Shown piece after piece: positions 33,985 through 41,276 of a stretch of 64,000 nt of DNA. The notes beneath the pieces are model-generated. The model saw only the letters and a list, made by a program, of their open reading frames with translations. It ran no database searches and was not told the origin of the DNA. This stretch comes from Acidimicrobiales bacterium. Its GTDB lineage: Bacteria > Actinomycetota > Acidimicrobiia > Acidimicrobiales > SZUA-35. The position numbers and the translations under genes are program-made. Each line of letters starts with the position of its first letter. Within the stretch, counting starts at the first letter, position 1. The stretch is from the NCBI GenBank assembly GCA_020630065.1, contig JAHDCC010000005.1, positions 107,934 to 171,933 on the forward strand, written 5' to 3'.

Positions 33985-35703
33985 CTACCTAAACGATCGG
34001 GCTGAACGGTTGGCGTAGAGCCGTCGTTCGTTGGCTTCAAATTCGTCTAGCGGGACGGGTAACCCTAACGCGTAGCCTTGGCCTACGAGAATGCCCAGTT
34101 CGCGACATACCGCCAGCTGTCGTTCGTTTTCGAGCCCTTCAGCTAGTGCCGCTATTTCGAGGCCTGACATGGCTACGAGCAGACCTCGGATTATTGATCG
34201 AGCGGCGTCGCCTTCTGATGTTCCGGCGAGGGCGGCCGCCCGTATTAGTGCCGGAGCGATCTTTAAGCCTCGAACTGGAATGGTTTGTAGGTATTCGAGT
34301 GCGTTGTAGCCGACACCGAAATAGTCTAGGGCTACTGGCACGCCAGCGTCGGCGAGTACACCTAGCGCTTCGGTTACTCCTACCCCTTTTTGGAATTCCC
34401 AGTCTTGGACTTCAAGTATGATGTCGGATCGCTGCAGGTGGTTGTTGGCGAGCGCGTCCGTGTGGAGGTCGAGGTATCCGGCTAGCAGCAGCTGGTTTGG
34501 GTCGATGTTTATCGATACTGACTTGTCGAAGAAGTATGGCCATCTGGCCCTGAGGCTTGCCCATTCTGCTGTGACGGTTGCGAGGGTCCATTCGGTAAAC
34601 CCTTTGACGTGTGCAGCGTTGTTAGCGACGGACAGAATTTCGCGTGGCCGGATTGGGCCAAGCTCTTCGTGGTCCCATCGCAGGAAGGCTTCTGCTCCTA
34701 AAATTTCGAGGTCTTCTAGGCGTCTGACGGGCTGGTAGACGAAGCGAATGTCGCCGGCACGCCATGCTGGTTCGAAGTCTCGTTCGATGCAGAGCCGGCG
34801 GGAAAACCGTTCGCGGCTGGTTTGTGACGCCACTGCTATGTCGCTTTGAGAAAGGTGTTTGGTGGCTTTGGCTTCGTACATCGCTTGGTCGGCTTCGCCG
34901 ATGAGCTGTTCGGCGGTCAAACCAACAGCGGTATCGAATGCGACTCCGATGCTTACTTGTGGCGAAAGTTCTAGCTGGCCGGTTCGCACCGGTCTGGTGA
35001 CGACTGCTTTGAACCGTCGGGCTAACGCTAGGGCGGTTCGCCCGTAGGGTCCGGCGTCTGCGATTACTAGGAACTCGTCTCCGCCGAGTCGGGCTACTAC
35101 GTCGTCGTCTCGTACACAGTTTTCGAGGCGCTGTGCGACGGCTCGGAGAATGCCGTCACCGGCTTCGTGCCCGTAGGTGTCGTTTACTTCTTTAAAGTCG
35201 TTTAGGTCGAGAAACATTACGGCGAGGGGTTTTGCGGATGTGTCAGCGAGTCTTTTGTTGAGTTCTTTGATGGCGCATTCCCGCATCATGAGACCGGTGA
35301 GCGGGTCGTTTGTTTGGTTTTCGGTTCTGCTTTCGTCGAGGTCGACGATTACTCCACGAACTTCTGGACCGTCTTTGGAGGGTTCGATGGTGGCGACTAC
35401 CCAGAAGCTACGTCCAGTTCTAGCGGGGGTGTCTTTGAGGGTTACGACGCAGGTGCCGCTTTGGGTTTCGGTGGTTGATACCCGGATGAGGTCTCGGAGT
35501 GTTTGCCTGCTGTTTGAGGTGAGGCTTCGCCATACCCATTCGCCTACTTGTAGGCCCATACTGTCGGCGAAACTGTCGTTTGTGTAGGTTAGGCGGCCTG
35601 AAGCGGTGCAGGCAAAGACACCGACGGTGGAAGAGTTTAGCTGTCGGGCAATGTCGAATGTCGAGGGTTCGTCAAGACAGTCGTGTCCTTGAAATGAGGT
35701 CAC
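33985..35703 (-). CDS. PAS-GGDEF diguanylate cyclase with degenerate EAL domain
   Basis: About 572 residues from GTG 35703. An N-terminal PAS-like domain (VGVFACTASGRLTYTNDSF) precedes a GGDEF domain with an intact active site (RLGGDEFLV) and an inhibitory RxxD site five residues before it. The EAL domain is degenerate: EAL reads EAF, the DDFG motif reads DYFG, and the LKID motif reads LKIA. It probably makes cyclic di-GMP and uses the EAL part for binding rather than hydrolysis. The open frame extends upstream through a terminator and an antisense tRNA, so the longer form is rejected. No strong ribosome-binding site is visible. Confidence 0.82.
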   Translation of the reverse strand: MTSFQGHDCLDEPSTFDIARQLNSSTVGVFACTASGRLTYTNDSFADSMGLQVGEWVWRSLTSNSRQTLRDLIRVSTTETQSGTCVVTLKDTPARTGRSFWVVATIEPSKDGPEVRGVIVDLDESRTENQTNDPLTGLMMRECAIKELNKRLADTSAKPLAVMFLDLNDFKEVNDTYGHEAGDGILRAVAQRLENCVRDDDVVARLGGDEFLVIADAGPYGRTALALARRFKAVVTRPVRTGQLELSPQVSIGVAFDTAVGLTAEQLIGEADQAMYEAKATKHLSQSDIAVASQTSRERFSRRLCIERDFEPAWRAGDIRFVYQPVRRLEDLEILGAEAFLRWDHEELGPIRPREILSVANNAAHVKGFTEWTLATVTAEWASLRARWPYFFDKSVSINIDPNQLLLAGYLDLHTDALANNHLQRSDIILEVQDWEFQKGVGVTEALGVLADAGVPVALDYFGVGYNALEYLQTIPVRGLKIAPALIRAAALAGTSEGDAARSIIRGLLVAMSGLEIAALAEGLENERQLAVCRELGILVGQGYALGLPVPLDEFEANERRLYANRSARSFR

Positions 35704-35805
35704 TTTATGGTATCGACGTCTAATTCTTGAACTTAAAGGGTTCGGGGTTGCGCTTTGAAAGCCGTTTTGTGGAGTGGCGACGCCTTTACTGTCCGCCAAA
35801 ACGTT

Positions 35806-35843
35806 AAACGCCCTGGCCAGAAGAATCTGATCAGGGCGTTTCG
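35806..35843 (-). terminator. Intrinsic terminator of the initiator tRNA gene
   Basis: AAACGCCCTG and CAGGGCGTTT form a perfect 10-bp stem beginning 6 bp past the tRNA 3' end. On the minus strand it is followed by a T-rich stretch (TTTAACGTTTTGG). The position and shape are those of a tRNA-gene terminator. Confidence 0.8.
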
Positions 35844-35848
35844 TAGTG

Positions 35849-35922
<74 letters not shown>

Positions 35923-36003
35923 GAGTGGATAGACAATGTTAGCGCAGCTGAAGTCAAAGACAACAGCTTTACACAAAAGACTTGCGTTATTTAGGGAAAA
36001 ACA

Positions 36004-36035
36004 TTACTACGGCCAGCGGGGGCTGGCCGTAGTAA
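36004..36035 (-). terminator. Strong intrinsic terminator of an unassigned minus-strand transcript
   Basis: A perfect 14-bp stem (TTACTACGGCCAGC and complement) with a 4-nt loop. On the minus strand it is followed by TGTTTTTCCC, a proper T-tract; on the plus strand there is none. Coming from the right, the first coding sequence I can support is the 34-codon ORF at 36199-36303, whose start lies within about 300 bp, so a short transcript probably ends here. Confidence 0.85.
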
Positions 36036-36041
36036 ATAAAT

Positions 36042-36182
36042 GGCTCGAAGTAGCCGGATCAATGCTAGGTCTACTTTGTCCGGGTACTTCGAGCCGAGTA
36101 TGGAGACACGAAGCATCTCTCATACACGTCCTCGAGAAGTTCCCCCCCACGACTACGGCGGATAATCGCAGAGCTTCGAGGA
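36042..36182. repeat. Two nested inverted repeats in the short-transcript region
   Basis: GGCTCGAAGTA (36042-36052) pairs with TACTTCGAGCC (36085-36095), extended by CCGG/CCGG after one mismatch. TCCTCGAgAAG (36129-36139) pairs with CTTCGAGGA (36174-36182) with one bulge. Together with the adjacent terminator this makes the 160-bp stretch highly foldable RNA. A second small ORF (38 codons, ATG 36123 with GAGGA 5 bp upstream) runs through it, but its end lies in the terminator stem and I do not call it. Confidence 0.6.
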
Positions 36183-36198
36183 TCGATCTAATTGGTGT

Positions 36199-36303
36199 CT
36201 ATCCCCAACCTGCCATCCCACCGATAACACCTGCAGGTCCGAGTAACGTGACAGCTGCAGTACAGGTGGAAATAACGATGAGCTTTATATGTGTGCGAGA
36301 CAT
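36199..36303 (-). CDS. Candidate 34-residue hydrophobic peptide gene
   Basis: A short ORF, ATG at 36303 and TAG at 36199-36201. The product has a basic start (Arg3, Lys7), a hydrophobic run with one Cys (LIVISTCTAAVTLL) and a Gly-rich tail ending GGMAGWG. It looks like a small membrane or exported peptide. Support is contextual: two perfect 7-bp direct repeats with 11-bp periodicity lie 47-64 bp upstream, a weak -10-like AATCAT follows 8 bp after them, a purine-rich GGAAAGAAG precedes the ATG, and a strong terminator lies downstream. It is on the same strand as the SARP-type regulator gene ending at 36474. No homologue is known to me. Confidence 0.45.
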   Translation of the reverse strand: MSRTHIKLIVISTCTAAVTLLGPAGVIGGMAGWG

Positions 36304-36349
36304 AGTGAAACTTCTTTCCGGTTGGTGATGAACTTATGATTGTCCATGC

Positions 36350-36367
36350 GTGTCTCGCCAGTGTCTC
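36350..36367 (-). promoter_or_regulatory. SARP-like heptamer direct repeats
   Basis: On the minus strand GAGACAC occurs at 36361-36367 and 36350-36356 with a 4-bp spacer, an 11-bp period. Heptamer repeats on one face of the helix, about 8 bp before the -10 hexamer, are the known binding architecture of SARP activators such as ActII-ORF4 and DnrI. A further GACA lies 10 bp downstream (36341-36344), and GGGGACAC occurs in the opposite orientation at 36397-36404. The gene for a SARP/BTAD regulator ends about 107 bp away. Confidence 0.55.
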
Positions 36368-36473
36368 AGATTCGTAATTCTGAAGGCCCAGACTTCGGGG
36401 ACACAGGACAGAAACCACCGCTGACCTGGTAAAACATCCAATTTTTCTAGTCAGATAATTCTGGATATTTTCT

Positions 36474-39400
36474 TTATTTAATTACGTTCGAGGCCCGAAG
36501 ACTCACCAGATCTCGCTTGATTGTCCGCTCGCTCACCCCTAAATATTGAGCCAAATCACTTATCCGAGGCGAGGCACCTTGCAGAGAGGCTTCCGACCAA
36601 ATCCGAACTAGACGACATTGGCGCCTATCGTTCTCAAGATCGATCTCCCAATCCGAGGGTTCAGACAACGTGAGGTCCACTTCGACATCAAGCTCGTCTG
36701 ATGATTCAGACCCTGCACGTGGCAGGAAAATCCGCTCCACGATGGGAACCAACCGCTGGTAAGCCTCCCGAATCGCCACATGAGTTGGAACTTTCTCCCA
36801 AGCCATAGCTCTACGGGAAGCATCCAAGCCCTCCAGGTTGTCAGACAACCACTTAAACGCGAGTTTGGTCTGGGTGTGTCGACCTTGCTCGTCGCCCAAA
36901 CACTCATAAACCTCAGCCGCTCTCCAGGCGCTGTAATGAGAATAACAATGATCCGAAGAAGTAGTCTGGGCCTGTTCGACTATCTCCTTGGCCTCATCCA
37001 TTCGACCCAACTTGGCTAGCGCCAACGACTTTATGCCTAGAACTATGGGCGCCATTCCAAGCATATTTATTCCTTTAGAACAGGCAAGAGCACGCTCGGA
37101 ATAAGCCAACGCTTTGTTGTAGTCAGCAAGTTGAAGGTGGACTTCGCATAGCGCAATCAGCACTTGCACTTCCGACCAAGGTTCATCGATGACTTCTTTG
37201 CGATTTACCGCGTCGGTTAACATTTTCTTGGCTTTCGATTTCCTTCCGCTACGCATGTCAATCCCAGCCAAGGTATCGAGACACAAGACTTCAAGACGTG
37301 TGTCCTCAACACTGCGGAAGAAGACAGCAGCCTTTGTCGCTAGTTTTTTAGCTCGCTCATCATCTCCGATCAACCGGTGGCTGATACCAGCAATATTCAA
37401 TTCTGCTATTGCTTGACCCCGATCCTCAGACAAGACCGGAATGAGGACAAGGGCCGCCTCAAAGAACTTGAGAGATAACGCCCCCTTACCAACCAGCCCG
37501 TGAGCCATCCCCAAATTGACCAAGCTGACGGCTTCTCCTCTTAGGTAACCAATTTGTTTCGATAACCTGTAGGACTCCTCATATAGCTCAACCCCTCTAT
37601 CACCAGTCCCCTCGTACATGTACGTAGAAGCTTCAGCAGCCAAGGCGTCAACCCGAAACCTTAGGTTCTCATTCGGTTGAGCGAGCACCGCAGCCTTTTC
37701 CAAGACCCCTTTAGCCTCGTCAAACCGTTGACGGTCGATCAACGCCTTCGCCAACCAGATAGAAGGCTCAGAAGACGAAATACCAGCCTCGCTCAGCTCC
37801 TCGACCGCCTTCGTCAACACGTCAATAGCTTCAGAAGGATTACCACTCCAGAAAAGAGACGCCCCAGCGTAAGCCCGAATCTCCCCACACTGTTGCCCCA
37901 ACTGCTCAGCCCGAGCAATAGCCGCCTTCGAAACCTCAGCCGACTCCTCATAGCGCGAAGTGTGAGCCAACAACCGAACCCGCCTCAGCTCCACCTCGAT
38001 ACGCTGCTGATCGTCCAAATCCAGCGGCTCAAGCCGTTCAAGCAACTTCGACTGATCGTCCCTCTGAGCCAGAACGTCCAACGCGTCCTCGTACTTCATC
38101 AAATCGTCGAACCAGTCCAACAACGTTAAACCCAGTTTGGTCGCCGCCTGATCAGCAAAATCGAAATGGGTACGCGCCGTCTTATATGCGTGAAGTTTAA
38201 GGTCAGCCAACGCCGCCCGACGATGAAGATCAAACGCCTCCTCCCACCTACCCGCCTGCCAAGCGTGAGTACCGAGCAACTGATCGGTTTCGCCCCCAGC
38301 CGAACTCAACGAATCAAACACCTGGCCATGTAACTGACGGCGACGCTCAGGCTCAATCTGCTCATAAACCAGCCGCCGAATTTCTTTATTAACAAAACGA
38401 CAGCCGTCAATCGACTCAGCCAAAAACCTTGACCTGACCGCTTCATACATGTCGGCCATCGCCAAATCACGCGGCACATCCAAAAGCCGGGCCACCAATT
38501 TCGAACCCGTAGGCTCGTTCAAAACCGCTAGAAGTTCAAGAATGCTGCCAACACCAGAACCCGCCAGTTCGATGCGTTGACGAACCACCTCAGTCATAAC
38601 GTCGGCCGCCACCAACTCCATCTCGGAATCACTAACCAACTGGCGACTCAACAACTCCGGATGTTCCAAAACCTGAATAGCGAACATAGGGTTGCCGTGA
38701 ACGACGTCGAGCAGCTTCTCCGAAGCCGACGAAGATAAACTCACCGGACCAGTATGAGAAGCGATCAGACGCCGCATATTTTCGTCCGACAACGGTTCAA
38801 GCTCATAACGCGCCACCCCACTCAACCGGGCAAGTTCAGTAATAGTTTTACGAATCGGCTCAGAATTCTGGGCCTCCGACCGTCGGTACGTCAAACAAAG
38901 CAGAATCCCGCTGTCTGCTAAATCCTTACTCAGAACCTTAAGCGCCCCCATAAGCTCGTCATCAGCCCACTGCAAATCCTCCAGAACCACAACCGTAGGT
39001 TTGAGCCTCCCAAGCGCAAGAACAACCCGAGCCAACGCCTCAGCGGCCCGCCAGCCCTCCTCATCGCCTTTCAACACCGTCGGACTAGGCCGGTTCCGCT
39101 CATCAAGCTCAGCCCCGAACCTAGGGATGAACTTCTGAACCTGCGTCACCCACAACGGGTCTAACAACTCGGCGACATGTTCACCCCTCAAACCGTCACA
39201 CGACGGCGCAATCGCCTCACACAACGACCCGTACGGCATCCAACGGCTTCGCTCGTTATGGTTCGCTGAAATAACGTCAGCGCCCCTCCAGCGGGCGCCT
39301 TCGGAAAGCTCATCGATCAGACGAGACTTGCCCATACCGATCTCGCCCTCAAGAAGCACCAGGCCCCCACGCCCGGCGATCAGCTCCTCGACCCTGGTCA

Positions 39401-40304
39401 ACAAATCAGCTAAAACCTGGGCCCGACCAAGCAACGGTTCAGACGAAACCGCAGTGTCCGGCAAACCGCCAACCGAGGTTTCACGTTCAACCCGTCTAAG
39501 CAGCTCTTTCGTTTCCGTCGACGGTTCAACATCCAACCCTTTACGAAGCGCTTCACGGCACAACTCGTACTGCCGCTTCGCCCCGCTCACATGGCTCGTC
39601 AAACCACACAACCGCATCACCTCACGATGCGACTCCTCCCGCAACGGGTCGGCGGCAACCAGCTGACGGGCGTGCCGAAGCGCCGCGTCATAGTCACCAT
39701 AGTTCTTGAAATTCTTGACCAACATTTCCAACGCGTCAAGATGCCGGGCCGCCAGACGAGTTCGTTCGAAATCAATCCAGTCGCCGTAATAGCCAGCCAA
39801 AAAATCGTCGTACTCGGTAACAACTTCCGCCAACTTGGCGACCGCCGTAGGCTCACGCAACCCCGAATCCTGGTTACGTAAACGGTCCTCAAAGTCATCC
39901 AAGCGACTGTCAAACAGCTCGCTATCAACAATGACAACAATGTCAGGACGCAGCGAAACAGTTTCTTTCTGCCGAATCAAAACCGATTCCGAACCCGCCT
40001 TATTACAGGCCGAACCGATCTGCCACAGTGCGTTACTCAACCGCCTCCGGGCCTTAGCTTCATCAAGATCCGGCCAGAACTGACCAATAAGCAAATCACG
40101 GGTATGTTGACGATCCCGGTGGCAAATCAAATACGCCAAAAGAGAGATCGCCTGCCGGCCAGGAATCGTCCCAACCATGTTCTGCCCGATAGACAGCGTG
40201 AAACCACCAAACATCTTCACGATGATGGTTTCTCCCAAAGAGCTAGCGGCGGATTTCGTATCTACTTGGTGGACTCCGCCGAGTTCCGAAGTTGAGTCCC
40301 CCAT
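36474..40304 (-). CDS. Giant SARP-type regulator: winged helix-BTAD-AAA ATPase-TPR-HTH
   Basis: 1,276 residues. Order: OmpR/PhoB-like winged helix (about 26-110), BTAD helical domain (about 125-275), P-loop ATPase with Walker A GEIGMGKSR (320-328) and Walker B VVVLEDLQWAD (438-448), a long TPR-like helical region (about 600-1190), and a second HTH at the extreme C-terminus (AQYLGVSERTIKRDL). The first four parts match AfsR/LAL-like SARP regulators; a DeoR-type HTH as the last element is unusual, since LAL proteins end in a LuxR HTH. It starts 8 bp after the msrA stop, so the two may be co-transcribed. Its likely local target is the promoter at 36350-36367. Confidence 0.85.
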   Translation of the reverse strand: MGDSTSELGGVHQVDTKSAASSLGETIIVKMFGGFTLSIGQNMVGTIPGRQAISLLAYLICHRDRQHTRDLLIGQFWPDLDEAKARRRLSNALWQIGSACNKAGSESVLIRQKETVSLRPDIVVIVDSELFDSRLDDFEDRLRNQDSGLREPTAVAKLAEVVTEYDDFLAGYYGDWIDFERTRLAARHLDALEMLVKNFKNYGDYDAALRHARQLVAADPLREESHREVMRLCGLTSHVSGAKRQYELCREALRKGLDVEPSTETKELLRRVERETSVGGLPDTAVSSEPLLGRAQVLADLLTRVEELIAGRGGLVLLEGEIGMGKSRLIDELSEGARWRGADVISANHNERSRWMPYGSLCEAIAPSCDGLRGEHVAELLDPLWVTQVQKFIPRFGAELDERNRPSPTVLKGDEEGWRAAEALARVVLALGRLKPTVVVLEDLQWADDELMGALKVLSKDLADSGILLCLTYRRSEAQNSEPIRKTITELARLSGVARYELEPLSDENMRRLIASHTGPVSLSSSASEKLLDVVHGNPMFAIQVLEHPELLSRQLVSDSEMELVAADVMTEVVRQRIELAGSGVGSILELLAVLNEPTGSKLVARLLDVPRDLAMADMYEAVRSRFLAESIDGCRFVNKEIRRLVYEQIEPERRRQLHGQVFDSLSSAGGETDQLLGTHAWQAGRWEEAFDLHRRAALADLKLHAYKTARTHFDFADQAATKLGLTLLDWFDDLMKYEDALDVLAQRDDQSKLLERLEPLDLDDQQRIEVELRRVRLLAHTSRYEESAEVSKAAIARAEQLGQQCGEIRAYAGASLFWSGNPSEAIDVLTKAVEELSEAGISSSEPSIWLAKALIDRQRFDEAKGVLEKAAVLAQPNENLRFRVDALAAEASTYMYEGTGDRGVELYEESYRLSKQIGYLRGEAVSLVNLGMAHGLVGKGALSLKFFEAALVLIPVLSEDRGQAIAELNIAGISHRLIGDDERAKKLATKAAVFFRSVEDTRLEVLCLDTLAGIDMRSGRKSKAKKMLTDAVNRKEVIDEPWSEVQVLIALCEVHLQLADYNKALAYSERALACSKGINMLGMAPIVLGIKSLALAKLGRMDEAKEIVEQAQTTSSDHCYSHYSAWRAAEVYECLGDEQGRHTQTKLAFKWLSDNLEGLDASRRAMAWEKVPTHVAIREAYQRLVPIVERIFLPRAGSESSDELDVEVDLTLSEPSDWEIDLENDRRQCRLVRIWSEASLQGASPRISDLAQYLGVSERTIKRDLVSLRASNVIK

Positions 40305-40312
40305 ATGTCCAA

Positions 40313-40957
40313 TTATCCCTGACTATAGGCCACCTGGCAAAACCCATGATTGCAATACCCATTTGGGTTCTTAGCCAAATACTGCTGGTGGTACTCCTCG
40401 GCATAGTAGAACTCGCCTGCCAACCCCACCTCGGTCTCAATAGAACCGAAACCGGCATCAGCCAACATCGACTGGTACTTGTCAACCGACGAACGAATCA
40501 ACTCAAGCTGCGACTCAGACGACGCAAACAACGCCGACCGGTACTGACTACCGATGTCATTACCTTGGCGATCTTTCTGAGTCGGATCGTGATTCTCCCA
40601 AAATATTTTCAACAAATCATCCAACGCCACCCGATCAGGGTCGAACACAACCAGCACCACTTCGGTGTGGCCAGTACGACCAGTGCACGTCTCCTCATAC
40701 GTCGGATTCGGAGTCGTACCCCCGGCGTATCCGGCCGCCGTCGTGTACACGCCCGGCACCGTCCAAAACAAACGTTCCACACCCCAAAAGCAGCCCATTC
40801 CGACAATCAGCTGGTCGGAATTCTCTGGAAACGGTTCGACCATCGACGACGAAAGAACCAAATGTTGACCACTGATCTCCAGCGGTGTCGACCGGCCCGG
40901 CAACGTAGCCGCCTGGTCGCCTGAAGATTGTTTACGAGACAGAAACCGTGAAACCAT
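40313..40957 (-). CDS. msrA: Peptide methionine sulfoxide reductase A
   Basis: 214 residues. The catalytic motif GCFWG is at about residue 57, followed by [25 protein letters not shown] and [21 protein letters not shown], which are diagnostic for MsrA. Near the C-terminus GYCNHGFC supplies candidate resolving cysteines. It repairs the S-epimer of oxidised methionine. The first 40 residues are a non-conserved extension. The upstream spacer contains a long terminator-like hairpin (41012-41070); the giant regulator gene follows 8 bp downstream. Confidence 0.95.
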   Translation of the reverse strand: MVSRFLSRKQSSGDQAATLPGRSTPLEISGQHLVLSSSMVEPFPENSDQLIVGMGCFWGVERLFWTVPGVYTTAAGYAGGTTPNPTYEETCTGRTGHTEVVLVVFDPDRVALDDLLKIFWENHDPTQKDRQGNDIGSQYRSALFASSESQLELIRSSVDKYQSMLADAGFGSIETEVGLAGEFYYAEEYHQQYLAKNPNGYCNHGFCQVAYSQG

Positions 40958-41011
40958 GACTCAAGCCTACTTCACGACAACCAAACTCACCCGTGGCCCA
41001 AAAGACAAAAA

Positions 41012-41070
41012 GCTCGAACGACGCCTGAGCCAACCTTCCGCCGTAGAGGGGGCCCAGACGTCGATCGAGC
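41012..41070 (-). terminator. Long-stem terminator or attenuator upstream of msrA
   Basis: On the minus strand GCTCGA-CGACG-CTGGGCC pairs with GGCTCAG-CGTCG-TCGAGC, about 18 base pairs interrupted by two single-base mismatches or wobbles, followed by TTTTTGTCTTTT. This is an intrinsic terminator. It ends about 207 bp past the UPF0182 stop and about 55 bp before the msrA start. The 5' arm can alternatively pair upstream (41058-41088: 13-bp arms, two mismatches, 5-nt loop). The rest of the 319-bp gap (40958-41276) contains no gene I can support. Confidence 0.65.
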
Positions 41071-41276
41071 CCATCGCTCAACCGACGTGTACAGGTATCA
41101 GTGTGTTTTATTGATCGGGCTGCCAGTCCGAATATTTAGAAAAATCTTGGAGAAATCGCGACAAAGCGTCCCCAACAAATTCTCTAACCAAAAAGCTTCA
41201 CAACAAACGCCCAAAACTGGCCGCTTTAACAGCCACACCCAACCCGAAATTTTAGCCCATAAACGAGGAACGAAAC

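Noticed and set aside
36007..36123. Second small ORF (38 codons) after the candidate peptide gene
   Set aside because: It has a good GAGGA site, but its last codons form the arm of the intrinsic terminator, an unlikely arrangement for a coding sequence.
41012..41088. Signal recognition particle RNA or actinobacterial 6C RNA
   Set aside because: The tip has a GGAA but not the conserved helix-8 asymmetric loop sequence, and there are no paired C6 loops; a terminator explains the stem.
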